From assembly GCA_023412495.1 (NCBI GenBank), contig JAEYNP010000143.1, positions 1-64,000 on the forward strand: DNA of 64,000 nt, given 5' to 3'. The position numbers and the translations under genes are program-made. Numbering within the stretch: position 1 is the stretch's first letter; every line of letters begins with the position of its first letter. Positions 54,243-63,308 of the stretch are shown here, piece by piece. A model generated the notes under the pieces. The model had not been told where the DNA came from, searched no databases, and was given only the letters and a program-made list of their open reading frames with translations. The stretch comes from Pseudomonadota bacterium. GTDB lineage: Bacteria > Desulfobacterota > Desulfobulbia > Desulfobulbales > Desulfocapsaceae.

Positions 54243-56261
54243 GTGACAATCAGCTCGCCCCAAATCCCCAAAATTTACGGTATCGGCATCGATACCGGCG
54301 GGACCTACACCGACAGCGTCGTCGTGGAACTCGCGACCGGCGAGGTGATCGCCAAGGCCAAGGCCCTGACAACCCCCGAGAAATTCGGGCTGGGCATCGA
54401 GAACTCCCTGCGCCGGCTCGACGGTCACCTCTTTGACCGGGTGGGCCTCGTGGCGCTGTCGACGACGCTTGCCACCAACAGCGTGGTCGAGGGCAAGGGC
54501 GCGCGGGTGGGGCTGATTTTCGCGGTGCCCGACCCTTGCACCTTCGCCGTCCCCCAAGCGCTGCCGGCCGAAATCGTCACCGTCATCGCCGGGGCCCACA
54601 ACCATCGCGGTGAGGAGACCGTGGCCCTCGATCCCCGGGCGGAGGCGGAAATCCTGAGGATGGCGAACGAGGTCGATGCCTTCGGGGTCTCCGGCTATTT
54701 TTCCATCTACAACTCCTCTCATGAAATACGCCTCTCCGATCTCATCACTCGACTCACCGGCAAGCCGGTGGTCGCCGCCCACGAACTCTCCGGGGCGGTG
54801 GGGATGGTCGAGCGGGCGACGACCGCGGCCCTCAATGCCCGGCTTTTGCCCGTCATTCACGAACTGCTCGCGGCGGTGGAGGGTATCCTTTTCAAGCTTG
54901 GAATCGAGGCGCCGCTGATGGTGGTGAAGGGCGACGGCTCGATGATGAGCAACGAGGCCTGCCGCAGCCGTCCGGTCGAGACGGTGCTGTCGGGACCGGC
55001 CGCCTCCGTCGCCGGGGCCTGCCTTCTTTCCGGTCTGGACCACGGCCTGGTGGTGGATATGGGCGGCACCACCACCGACATCGCCATGGTCAGCGGCGGC
55101 CGGGCGGCGGTCGCCGGGGACGGCGCCAGGGTCGGCGACTGGCGCACCAGGGTGCAGGCGGTGGACATGTGGACCCTGGGGCTCGGCGGCGACAGCCATG
55201 TCCGGTTCAATGAGTCCGGTAAGATTTCCATCGGCCCCCGCCGCGTCATACCCCTCTGCCAGGCAGCCGGCGCCTCCCCGGAGTTTCCAGTTTTGCTCGC
55301 AGAGCTGGCAGCCCTGCCGGAAAAAGAGCTTAAGCCCGAGGACCTGCGCTGGTTTACCTTGAGGAAACGCCCGCAGCAGGGGCTCTCCGACCTCGAAGAG
55401 CGTCTGCTGGCGAGTCTTGAGAAAAAGGTCATGAGCCTGACCGTGATCCGGCGGGAGATCAGCCCCTATCTGGATCTGGACAATCTCCTGCAGCGGGGGA
55501 TGCTGATGGAGGTGGGCTTCACCCCGACCGACCTGCTCCACTGCACCGGAGCCTACGCCCTGTGGGACCCGGCGGCCTCGGAGGCCGGTCTGCGCCTCAT
55601 CGCCCGGCAGGCCGGCCGGAAGACGGCGGAGATGGAGAAGATCCTCCTTGCGGAACTGGACGTTGCCCTTTCCCTTGGGGTGGTCGCCAAGGCGCTGCAG
55701 GAGGATCAGGGGCTTGCCGCAATGTGGGGTCAGCGGAGCGAGCTGCTGCAGCCCTTTCTGGCCGGGCTCTTCGGCCTTGACGGTGGTCCCGTCGCCGCGG
55801 GATTTCACCTGCGGGTGCCGCTCATCGCCGTCGGCGCCCCGGCCCATGCCCATCTGCCCGCCGTGGCCGACCGGCTCAACTGCCGTCTCATCGTCCCGCC
55901 CCATGCCGAGGTGGCCAACGCCTACGGCGCGATCAGCGGCAAGATCGTCGAAACCGCAACCGCCCTCATCCGGCCGTCGACCCCCGACGGCTATCTCGTC
56001 ATCAGCCATAATTTGCGCCAGCGCACAGGGAGACTCGAAGATGCCGTGCAGCTGGCGAGGGACCATGCGGCCGCCGAGGCCGGGAGGCTTCTTGCGGCAC
56101 GGGGCGGCACGGCCGTGACCGTGCAGCTGCGGGAAGACAGTACCTCCGCGCCCCTTGCGGCCGGATGGGGGGAGAGCGTCCTCATCGAGATGCGCATTAC
56201 CGCCACCGCCACGGGCAGCCCTGCGCCGCTCTGTCCGTCGGCTTCCGCTCCTTCTTTTTAA
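54243..56261 (+). CDS. Hydantoinase/oxoprolinase-family ASKHA protein
   Basis: A 672-aa protein, GTG start, with two phosphate-binding motifs of the ASKHA fold: IGIDTGGTYTDSVVVE near the N-terminus and VVDMGGTTTDIAMV near residue 275, plus TTLATNSVVEGKGARVGLIF between them. The family includes ATP-dependent hydantoinases and oxoprolinases. No HyuB partner is present. Next to RACo it may be a second corrinoid-related ATPase or act on a cyclic N-containing substrate. Confidence 0.85.
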   Translation: MTISSPQIPKIYGIGIDTGGTYTDSVVVELATGEVIAKAKALTTPEKFGLGIENSLRRLDGHLFDRVGLVALSTTLATNSVVEGKGARVGLIFAVPDPCTFAVPQALPAEIVTVIAGAHNHRGEETVALDPRAEAEILRMANEVDAFGVSGYFSIYNSSHEIRLSDLITRLTGKPVVAAHELSGAVGMVERATTAALNARLLPVIHELLAAVEGILFKLGIEAPLMVVKGDGSMMSNEACRSRPVETVLSGPAASVAGACLLSGLDHGLVVDMGGTTTDIAMVSGGRAAVAGDGARVGDWRTRVQAVDMWTLGLGGDSHVRFNESGKISIGPRRVIPLCQAAGASPEFPVLLAELAALPEKELKPEDLRWFTLRKRPQQGLSDLEERLLASLEKKVMSLTVIRREISPYLDLDNLLQRGMLMEVGFTPTDLLHCTGAYALWDPAASEAGLRLIARQAGRKTAEMEKILLAELDVALSLGVVAKALQEDQGLAAMWGQRSELLQPFLAGLFGLDGGPVAAGFHLRVPLIAVGAPAHAHLPAVADRLNCRLIVPPHAEVANAYGAISGKIVETATALIRPSTPDGYLVISHNLRQRTGRLEDAVQLARDHAAAEAGRLLAARGGTAVTVQLREDSTSAPLAAGWGESVLIEMRITATATGSPAPLCPSASAPSF

Positions 56262-56286
56262 TTATGTTGAGAACACCGTGGATACC

Positions 56287-56916
56287 ATGCGTATAGGAAT
56301 CATCGCCTGCAGCATCCTGCGCCGGGAACTGGAGCAGATACTCGAAAAACTCGACTGGCAGCCGGAAGTCGTCTATCTCGACGCGGCGCTCCATATCAAG
56401 CCCCAGAACATGCGGGCTGTCCTCGTCGACCGAATCCGGGAAATGGCCTCGGGAGAGAACCCGGTCGATGCGGTCTTTCTCGGCTACGGTTTCTGCCAGT
56501 CGCTTACGGGCATCGGCGAGGAATGTCCGGTGCCCGTCATCCTGCCGCAGGTGGACGACTGCATTGCGCTGCTGCTCGGTCCCGAACGCTACGCGGCGGA
56601 GGTGAAGAAGGAAACCGGCACCTGGTTCATGACCCCGGGCTGGGCGGAGGTGGGGGCCGAGATGGTGATCAAGGAGCTGCACCTCGACCGGGTGACGAAG
56701 TACGGCAAGGATCCGATGGAGATGGCCAAGCGCCTCTTCACCCACTACCGGCGCGGCCTCTATATCGATACCGGCGTGGGCGAGGGACGGGCGAATCTGG
56801 AAGCCGCGAAAAAGTTCTGCACCGACTTCAACCTGGCCCTCGAAGAGACGACCGCTGCGCCTGAGCTGCTCGAAGAATGGGTGCAACGGGCCCGGAAATG
56901 GAATGGCGGGTGCTGA
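56287..56916 (+). CDS. DUF1638-like protein
   Basis: A 209-aa soluble protein starting MRIGIIACSILRRELEQIL, with FLGYGFCQSLTG and a PVILPQVDDCIALLLGP block. It resembles the DUF1638 family, which I associate with corrinoid methyltransferase gene sets. ATG 56287 is chosen; GTG 56278 in frame is possible. Function unknown; the conserved Cys in IIAC, GFCQS and DDCI could bind metal. Confidence 0.75.
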   Translation: MRIGIIACSILRRELEQILEKLDWQPEVVYLDAALHIKPQNMRAVLVDRIREMASGENPVDAVFLGYGFCQSLTGIGEECPVPVILPQVDDCIALLLGPERYAAEVKKETGTWFMTPGWAEVGAEMVIKELHLDRVTKYGKDPMEMAKRLFTHYRRGLYIDTGVGEGRANLEAAKKFCTDFNLALEETTAAPELLEEWVQRARKWNGGC

Positions 56917-56942
56917 CGTATGGCACAGTTTTCTGGTATATT
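56913..56942 (+). promoter_or_regulatory. Promoter of the TusE/DsrC-like gene
   Basis: CTGACG (56913-56918), an 18-bp spacer and TATATT (56937-56942) precede the gene by about 45 bp. The -35 box overlaps the stop codon of the DUF1638 gene, so the sulfur-carrier gene may be expressed apart from the operon. Confidence 0.5.
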
Positions 56943-56987
56943 CTCGGCCGGTAGACGTCAACTTGCGAGAAAAGGAGCAAGACTTTC

Positions 56988-57344
56988 ATGAAATGTGTGG
57001 ACCCCTGCGTGACCAAGACCGTCACCCTGAACGGCAAGACCTACCTGCTCAACGATAAAAACTATCTCCGGCAGTTCACCGAGTGGGACGAGCACATACG
57101 GGACTGGCTGGCCGCCGCGGAAAAATTGGAATTGCAGGAGCAACACCTGCACGTGCTGGATTTCCTGCGCGGTCTTTTTGCCGAGAGAAAAAAACATCCC
57201 GTCGTCAGGATGGTCACCACCGAGATGTCGGCGCGGTTCGGCGCCGAAAACGGCACCTTGAAACGCTTCCACACCCTCTTCCCCGGCGGATTGCACCAGG
57301 CTTTCCTCATCGCCGGCCTGCCTATGCAGGACAGCTGCTGCTGA
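56988..57344 (+). CDS. TusE/DsrC-like sulfur carrier protein
   Basis: A 118-aa protein with the DsrC/TusE fold pattern: VTLNGKTYLLNDKNYL, WDEHIRDWLAAAE, HVLDFLRGLF and a C-terminal arm HQAFLIAGLPMQDSCC. The penultimate Cys117 corresponds to CysA; Phe106, 11 residues before it, stands where DsrC has CysB, so it is TusE-like. The last residue is also Cys (CysA-Cys pair), and Cys3 and Cys7 are extra. AAGGAG lies upstream. Confidence 0.82.
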   Translation: MKCVDPCVTKTVTLNGKTYLLNDKNYLRQFTEWDEHIRDWLAAAEKLELQEQHLHVLDFLRGLFAERKKHPVVRMVTTEMSARFGAENGTLKRFHTLFPGGLHQAFLIAGLPMQDSCC

Positions 57345-57649
57345 AGGCAAGGACCTTCCTTCAACCCATGCAGGCCGGGCGTCAAGTCGGAGCCCCGGCA
57401 GTCCGCCATCAAGAGGCGGATGCCGCCACTGCCACGGTCAGCAGTATGGCTCTCTCGCCGCCGGCTTTCCCACCTTCCCTGGCCGAGCCAGAATGCCACA
57501 ATGTACTGCAAAATAGGCATGCCCGATCCATGTCATGTAATTAATTGATTTTAACAATTGGATTTTTCCTGTTGAATGGAATAGTTATGGCGGATATCGA
57601 GGAAAATCGGTGAAAGCCATCTCAATATTCTGCCAGCCAGGGAACAGCC
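57345..57649. other. 305-bp gap before the molybdopterin gene
   Basis: No gene is recognised. The first half is GC-rich; 57530-57600 is markedly AT-rich (TAATTAATTGATTTTAACAA) and probably holds the promoter of the second operon, but no clean -35/-10 pair can be chosen. AGGGA lies 7 bp before the ATG at 57650. Confidence 0.45.
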
Positions 57650-59653
57650 ATGTTTGATCGGAAACCGGCAATCTGCCGAATTTGCAAGGAAGGGTGCGGT
57701 TTGCTCGTCTCGAGGTCGGAGGCGGGGATGAAGATAACGGGCAATCCGGAACACCCCGTGAGCCGGGGCTTTGCCTGTTTTCGGGCGACCCGCTTCGGGG
57801 CGGTGCAGGATTCACCCGAACGGCTGACTTCACCGCTCTTGCATGGCAAATCGGGGTGGAAAAAAATCAGCTATCCCGACGCCATCGCCCTGCTGGCGGA
57901 GAGAATCGCGACGGCGCAGGAGGCCTGCGGGGCCGAAAGCTTTGCCATCTATAAAGGGGAGTCCCTGAAGCATCAGGAGAGCACCGCCTATCTCCGCCAT
58001 CTTTGCCATGGCCTTGGCTCGCCCAATTACCTCTCCGTCGGCAGCATCTGCCACTGGGCACTGGCTCTCGGCCACGGCCTCACTTACGGAGGGATCCCAG
58101 CCCCGGATTACGATCGGCTGCGGTGCATTCTGGTCTGGGGCTGCAACCCGGCGAACGCCTTTCAGCGCAGTTTCATGCGCCTGAAGGAGGCGAAGGAAAG
58201 GGGAGTGAAGATCATCGTCATCGACCCGGCCATGACCGCCACGGCGAAACTTGCCGATCTGCATCTGCCGGTCCGCCCCGGCGCGGATGGATTGCTCGCG
58301 CTCGCCCTGCTCAAATACTGCGCGGGAAACGAGCAATGTGTTCCCGCTGCCGACTCCTCCGTCGGCTGGCCCCAGCTGCGGGAGGAATTGGCGGCGGTGT
58401 CGCTGACAGAGCTGGTCGAGCGGGCGGATATCGACATCGCCCAATTCGGGCGGGCAGCCGAAATGCTCGCGCACCACCGGCCCACCTGGATCGAGACCGG
58501 ACTCGGCCTGGAACTCCAGCCGCACGGCGTGCAGACCATCCGGGCGATTGCCTGCCTGCAGGCGATCCTCGATCCTCTGGCGAGGCCGGCCACGCCCTGG
58601 GGCAAGCTCAAGCCCCTGCCGAAGAGCGGGCGGTTTCCCGCCATGGGCTCGCCGGTCGGCGGCGGAGAATTTCCGGTCTTTCTCGGCAAGACCGGGGAAG
58701 GGCAGGCGATGCGTCTGCCCGAGGCCATCCTGGAAGGCAATCCGCATCCGATCCGGACCATGCTGATCGCAGGCGCCAACCCGATGCTGACCTTCCCCGA
58801 CCCGGTTCTCTTCGGCCGGGCGCTCAATCGACTCGACTTTCTCGCGGTCTTCGATTTCTTCATGACCAGGACCGCCGAGCGCGCGGATCTGTTCCTGCCG
58901 GCCGCAACCTTCCTGGAGTCCCACGAGCTGCACGATTACGTGGCGGTGGGGCGGCCCTGCCTCAGCCTGGTGCGGCCGGTGGAGGAAACCGGGAAAGGCT
59001 GGTCTTTGTGGAAGCTGGTCTTCGAACTGGCAAAAGCGCTGGGCCTCGAAGAACTTTTCCCCTGGCGGGACAACCGCAAGGCCCTGACCGAACGGATGGC
59101 CGGCAGCGGCATTGAGTTGTCGGATCTCGAGGCGAGCCCGTCCCTCACTGTCTCGTATCCGGTGGCGCCGGTCACGCCGGGCGTCTGGCAAACTCCGGAC
59201 GGCAAGGTGCATTTCCATTCGGCGGCGCTGGCTGCGGCCGGGCAGCCGGGGACGCCCGGAGTGGCATGTTTTCTTCCGGAGCCGGAGGCGGAGGGTTTTT
59301 CCTTTTATCTCAGCACCGGAGATCGCATTGCCGTCTATCAGCACAGCCAGTTCCGAAACATACCTGTCTTCTTTGAAAAAGCGCCGGCGCCATTCCTTGC
59401 CGTCCATCCCGACACCGCCCGCCAGCTCTCCATCGCGGAGGGGGAAACCGTGACCCTTACCACCCCCTTCGGCAGCCTCGATATCGCGGTCTCCTTTTCC
59501 GAGGAACTGCGCAAGGACTGCCTGCGGCTCTCCCACGGCTGGAGCGAGGCGAACGCCAACCTACTCGGCGGCTTCGACAACCTCGATCCCCTCTCCGGCT
59601 TTCCCTGGCTGAAGGCGCTGCCGGCCATGATCGAGAAGAAGGTGGGCGCCTGA
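57650..59653 (+). CDS. Molybdopterin-dependent oxidoreductase (DMSO-reductase superfamily)
   Basis: A 667-aa catalytic subunit. The N-terminal 4Fe-4S ligands are Cys9, Cys12, Cys16 and Cys43. Cys134 in GSICHWALAL is the likely Mo/W ligand. Cofactor-binding text includes VWGCNPANAFQ and MLIAGANPMLTFPDP, and the C-terminal cap is present. No Tat signal and no adjacent electron-transfer subunits, so it probably acts in the cytoplasm. Substrate unknown. Its stop overlaps the next methyltransferase (TGATG). Confidence 0.9.
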   Translation: MFDRKPAICRICKEGCGLLVSRSEAGMKITGNPEHPVSRGFACFRATRFGAVQDSPERLTSPLLHGKSGWKKISYPDAIALLAERIATAQEACGAESFAIYKGESLKHQESTAYLRHLCHGLGSPNYLSVGSICHWALALGHGLTYGGIPAPDYDRLRCILVWGCNPANAFQRSFMRLKEAKERGVKIIVIDPAMTATAKLADLHLPVRPGADGLLALALLKYCAGNEQCVPAADSSVGWPQLREELAAVSLTELVERADIDIAQFGRAAEMLAHHRPTWIETGLGLELQPHGVQTIRAIACLQAILDPLARPATPWGKLKPLPKSGRFPAMGSPVGGGEFPVFLGKTGEGQAMRLPEAILEGNPHPIRTMLIAGANPMLTFPDPVLFGRALNRLDFLAVFDFFMTRTAERADLFLPAATFLESHELHDYVAVGRPCLSLVRPVEETGKGWSLWKLVFELAKALGLEELFPWRDNRKALTERMAGSGIELSDLEASPSLTVSYPVAPVTPGVWQTPDGKVHFHSAALAAAGQPGTPGVACFLPEPEAEGFSFYLSTGDRIAVYQHSQFRNIPVFFEKAPAPFLAVHPDTARQLSIAEGETVTLTTPFGSLDIAVSFSEELRKDCLRLSHGWSEANANLLGGFDNLDPLSGFPWLKALPAMIEKKVGA

Positions 59654-60732
59654 TGTCTCTACTTGCACGGCGCGACACCATGTCCGGCCGGGAGCGGATG
59701 CAGGCGCTCATCGCCGGCGAGCCACTCGACCGGGTGCCGTTTTCCCCCTCCGCCCTCGGATTTGCGGCGAAGACCGCCGGGATGGACCTGGGCGAGTTCT
59801 ATCGGAGTCCCGACCGGGCCTTTGAGGCGGGGCTGCATCTCATGAAGGCTTACCCCTGGATGAACACCCGGCCCTCCTACGGCTGGGCGGAACGCGGGGT
59901 ATGGGAGTTCGGCGGGGAGGTCGTCTGGCCGGATGGGGATCGCTATCCCGCCCCCATTTCCCGCCAGCCGGTGATCGAACGGCCGGAGCAGATCGACCAG
60001 CTCGCCGGCCCCGACCCGGCAACCGCGGGCATGAACCCGCTCGTGGCCCGCTTCAATGAGCTGTCCCGCAGGCAAGGCTTTCCCGCCTCCCTGCCGGGCG
60101 GCACGCCGACCACCATCACTTCCTGCGTCCTGGGAATAGACAACTTCCTCCGCTGGACCAGGAACCATCCGGCAACGGTTCACGCCATGCAGCGAAAGGT
60201 GACAGACTTCATCCTGGCCTCGGCGAAGCTGACCTTCGAGACCCACGGCATCGAGAACTGCAGCCTGTTCTGCGGCCTGCCCCTGGAATCCAACCAGCTC
60301 ATCTCCTGCGAGATGTTCCGGACCTTTTGTAAGCCATATATTGTTGAAATATTGGGCTATTACCTGGATGCCGGGTTGAGGTCCGTGCTGGTGCACCTGT
60401 GCGGCAACCACACCGGAAATCTCCCGTACTGGCAGGATATACCCCTGCCGGCCAGGACCATCTTCTCCATCGGCAATGAGATGGACCTCGCCGCCACCTC
60501 GAAACAACTGGGGGACAAACACATCCTCGCCGGCAACCTGGATAATGTTATCCTCCAGGCCGGCAGCCCGGAGGAGGTTTACCTTGAGGTGAAACGTTGT
60601 CTTACGGTGGGCATGCGCCATCCGGGAGGCTTTCTCCTGATGCCGGCCTGCGAGTTCCCGCCGTTTACCCCGCAGGCGAATGTGGAGGCCATTGAGCGGG
60701 CCCTCGCGGACCACGGCTTCTATTCGGCTTAA
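59653..60732 (+). CDS. UroD-type corrinoid methyltransferase 3 (CmuA/MtaA family)
   Basis: A 359-aa UroD-superfamily protein with the zinc triad His248-x-Cys250 (VHLCGNH) and Cys333 (MPACEFPPFTP). It is the most different of the three methyltransferases. Its start overlaps the stop of the molybdopterin gene and it lies 18 bp before the transporter genes, so it is the best candidate for the substrate-specific methyltransferase of the second operon. Confidence 0.88.
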   Translation: MSLLARRDTMSGRERMQALIAGEPLDRVPFSPSALGFAAKTAGMDLGEFYRSPDRAFEAGLHLMKAYPWMNTRPSYGWAERGVWEFGGEVVWPDGDRYPAPISRQPVIERPEQIDQLAGPDPATAGMNPLVARFNELSRRQGFPASLPGGTPTTITSCVLGIDNFLRWTRNHPATVHAMQRKVTDFILASAKLTFETHGIENCSLFCGLPLESNQLISCEMFRTFCKPYIVEILGYYLDAGLRSVLVHLCGNHTGNLPYWQDIPLPARTIFSIGNEMDLAATSKQLGDKHILAGNLDNVILQAGSPEEVYLEVKRCLTVGMRHPGGFLLMPACEFPPFTPQANVEAIERALADHGFYSA

Positions 60733-60750
60733 CCGACACACGAGGAAACA

Positions 60751-61533
60751 ATGCACATAGAGATCCAGGGCCTCGGGAAGGCCTTTCCCCACAGCAGGCA
60801 CGGTGCCCGCGAGGTGTTGACCGACATCGATCTGACGGTCCGCTCCGGCGAGTTCCTCTCCGTCGTCGGCCCGAGCGGCTGCGGCAAATCGACGCTCCTC
60901 GAAATCGTCGCAGGACTCCAGCAGCCCAGCCGGGGAACCATCACCATCGACGGCCTGCCGCTGGCCAAGAGTCCGTGCAACAGGGCCATCGTCTTTCAGC
61001 AGTACGGCCTCTTTCCCTGGCTCACGGTGCGAAAGAACATCGAATACGGCCTGAAGATCCGGAAGGTAGATAAGCAACGTCGCCGCCTGGCGAGCGACAA
61101 GTACATGGAGATGGTCCACCTGAACGGCTATGGCGACTACTATCCCCACGAGCTGTCCGGGGGGATGCAGCAGCGGGTGGCCCTGGCCCGGTCGCTGGCC
61201 ACCGAGCCGGATGTGCTGCTGCTCGACGAGCCCTTCGCCGCGCTCGATGTGCTGACCAAGGAGCAGTGTGCCCAGGAACTCCTCGCCATCTGGCAGGAGA
61301 CGAAACTCACGGTGATGTACGTTACCCACGACGTCACCGAGGCGGTGATGCTTTCCGACCGGATTGTGGTGCTTGGCCGCCCGCCGAAGAATGTCCGGGC
61401 CGAGCTGGAGGTGCCGATCGCGCGGCCCAGAACCCTCGGGACCAAGCTGGTCGAGGCCTTTCGCCTTCTCGAGCATCAGGCGCGGCTTGCCATCAACGAG
61501 GAGGCCAGGGAGAGCGAGAGGTGTCTGGCATGA
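60751..61533 (+). CDS. ABC transporter ATP-binding protein (SsuB/NrtD/TauB type)
   Basis: A 260-aa ATPase: Walker A GPSGCGKST (40-48), Q-loop QQYGLFPWLTV, signature LSGGMQQRVALARS, Walker B VLLLDEPFAAL and the H-loop THDVTEAV. This subfamily powers import of sulfonates, taurine, nitrate or thiamine precursors. The stop overlaps the permease start (ATGA). Confidence 0.95.
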   Translation: MHIEIQGLGKAFPHSRHGAREVLTDIDLTVRSGEFLSVVGPSGCGKSTLLEIVAGLQQPSRGTITIDGLPLAKSPCNRAIVFQQYGLFPWLTVRKNIEYGLKIRKVDKQRRRLASDKYMEMVHLNGYGDYYPHELSGGMQQRVALARSLATEPDVLLLDEPFAALDVLTKEQCAQELLAIWQETKLTVMYVTHDVTEAVMLSDRIVVLGRPPKNVRAELEVPIARPRTLGTKLVEAFRLLEHQARLAINEEARESERCLA

Positions 61534-62321
61534 GCGAGAGTTCCGATCCATCCCGCCTGACTGCGATGCTGCTCAGAAAACTCGCCCTGCCACTCCTGGT
61601 GATCGGCTGCTGGTTTGCGGCCACCACCTATCTATCGATCCATCCCCTCATCCTGCCGAAGCTCCAGTCCGTGGTCCGCGACTTCTTCCTCTACGTTGGC
61701 AATGGAGAACTGTTAACCCATCTGGCCGTCAGCCTGCGGCGCTGCCTCATCGGGCTGACCGGCGGAGCGTTCCTGGGCATCGCCCTGGGCGTGCTGCTCG
61801 GCTGGAACAGGTGTCTTGAGGACATCTTCGATATCGGCGTCAATTTCACCCGGGCCATCCCCAAGACGGCGCTGGCGCCGCTTTTCATCGTCTGGTTCGG
61901 CTTCGAGGAATTGCCGAAGGTCCTGCTGATCGGGCTTACCACTTTCTTCTACACCCTCATCCCGACCATGGAAGGGGTGAAGAATGTTGACAGGCTCTAT
62001 CTCAAGTCGGCGCGGTCGCTGGGCGCAGGCGACCTGCAGATACTCGTTTCCGTGGTGATTCCCGCGGCCCTGCCCGCCATGTACGCGGGTGTCAGGCTGG
62101 CCGCGGCCACGGCCCTCGTGATCCTCGTCTTTGTCGAGATCCTCTGCGGCAACAGCGGTCTCGGCTATCTGCTGGAGATGTCGCGGGCCAGCCTCAACAC
62201 CTCGACCATGTACATGACCCTTCTCGTCCTCGGCGTCCTGGGCTTTCTGTTGGACTGGCTGGTGCGCCGGTCCGAAACCTGGCTCATGCCGTGGCAGAAG
62301 GGCCGAACCATATCTTCATAA
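61530..62321 (+). CDS. ABC transporter permease (SsuC/TauC type)
   Basis: A 263-aa membrane protein with six predicted TM segments and the EAA-like loop (KSARSLGAGDLQILVSVVIP). ATG 61530 overlaps the ATPase stop. The frame is open upstream inside the ATPase gene, but that part is a shadow. It forms the channel of the importer. Confidence 0.93.
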   Translation: MSESSDPSRLTAMLLRKLALPLLVIGCWFAATTYLSIHPLILPKLQSVVRDFFLYVGNGELLTHLAVSLRRCLIGLTGGAFLGIALGVLLGWNRCLEDIFDIGVNFTRAIPKTALAPLFIVWFGFEELPKVLLIGLTTFFYTLIPTMEGVKNVDRLYLKSARSLGAGDLQILVSVVIPAALPAMYAGVRLAAATALVILVFVEILCGNSGLGYLLEMSRASLNTSTMYMTLLVLGVLGFLLDWLVRRSETWLMPWQKGRTISS

Positions 62322-62345
62322 CCATCTCATTGTAAGGAACTCGTC

Positions 62346-63290
62346 ATGACCAGCTTGTTTCGCTCCCTTGTCCTTGTCTTCGTTTTTCTTCTGCCCGCAG
62401 CCGCAATCTCGGCGGAACGGGAGGCCATGCGGGTCGTCTACTCGGCCTACGACTTCGCCCTCGATTTCCTGGTGGCCCTCGACCGGAACTATTTCACAGA
62501 AGCCGGGCTCGACTTGACCCCGGTCTCTATCGAAGGGGGCTCAGCCAACATTCTCTCAACAGTCCACAGGGGCGAAGTGAATGGCTGCTTCCTCGCCTCC
62601 TCCGGGGCGGTGGTCGCCGTCGGAAAGGGGATTCCTCTGGTCCAGGTGGCCGGGATCGGTATCCAGACCTTCGACTTCTATGCATTGAAGGACTCTCCCA
62701 TCAACTCGATAAAAGATTTCGCCGGCAAAAAGATCGGCAATTTCCCCAGGCCCATGGGGCCCTGGCTGGCCCTGCAGTACGATCTTGACGAGCAGCACAT
62801 CGAGGCGCAGGTTATCCCCATGAACTCCTACAGCACGATGCTGTCCTCCGTGCTGACCGATCAGGTGGAAGTGGGAAGCTTCGTCCCCTATACCTTCGCC
62901 TCGGCGCCGGATGCGCTCAAGAAGGTGCACACCAGCACCATCAGCAAGTACCTGTACAATTCCTGCGGCTGGTGGTTCAAACGCGACTTCATCGATGCCA
63001 ACCCCGCCGCCATTGAAAAATTCGTGAAGGGACTCACCCGCGGCCGCGAATTCATCCGCGACCATAAAGGTGAGGCCATCGCCGTCCTGGTGAAACACCT
63101 CAAGCTCAACCCTGCCGATTTCCAGGACGACCTCGCGCTGCCGAGCTTCGACCTGCCGGTGACCATCTATCAGTACGGCCTGGAGAGGACCACCGACATC
63201 ATCATGAAGTACGGTCTCATCGACGAGAAGCCGGACGTGGCTGCCATGGTGGACGGGCGGTTCGCCAGGGTCGTCGATCAGCCCTACTAA
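62346..63290 (+). CDS. ABC transporter substrate-binding protein 1 (NMT1/SsuA-like)
   Basis: A 314-aa periplasmic protein with a Sec signal peptide (MTSLFRSLVLVFVFLLPAAA, cut near AISA-ERE). The fold is of the SsuA/ThiY type: YDFALDFLVALDRNYFTEAG, GLDLTPVSIEGGS and KIGNFPRPMGP. A C-terminal half motif YLYNSCGWWFKRDF is shared with the next gene. No lipobox. Confidence 0.9.
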   Translation: MTSLFRSLVLVFVFLLPAAAISAEREAMRVVYSAYDFALDFLVALDRNYFTEAGLDLTPVSIEGGSANILSTVHRGEVNGCFLASSGAVVAVGKGIPLVQVAGIGIQTFDFYALKDSPINSIKDFAGKKIGNFPRPMGPWLALQYDLDEQHIEAQVIPMNSYSTMLSSVLTDQVEVGSFVPYTFASAPDALKKVHTSTISKYLYNSCGWWFKRDFIDANPAAIEKFVKGLTRGREFIRDHKGEAIAVLVKHLKLNPADFQDDLALPSFDLPVTIYQYGLERTTDIIMKYGLIDEKPDVAAMVDGRFARVVDQPY

Positions 63291-63308
63291 GGTTGCGGGA
63301 GGAGACAT

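Noticed and set aside
54117..56066. A 649-codon antisense frame opposite the hydantoinase-like gene
   Set aside because: High third-position GC removes stops on the opposite strand; the plus-strand protein has clear motifs.
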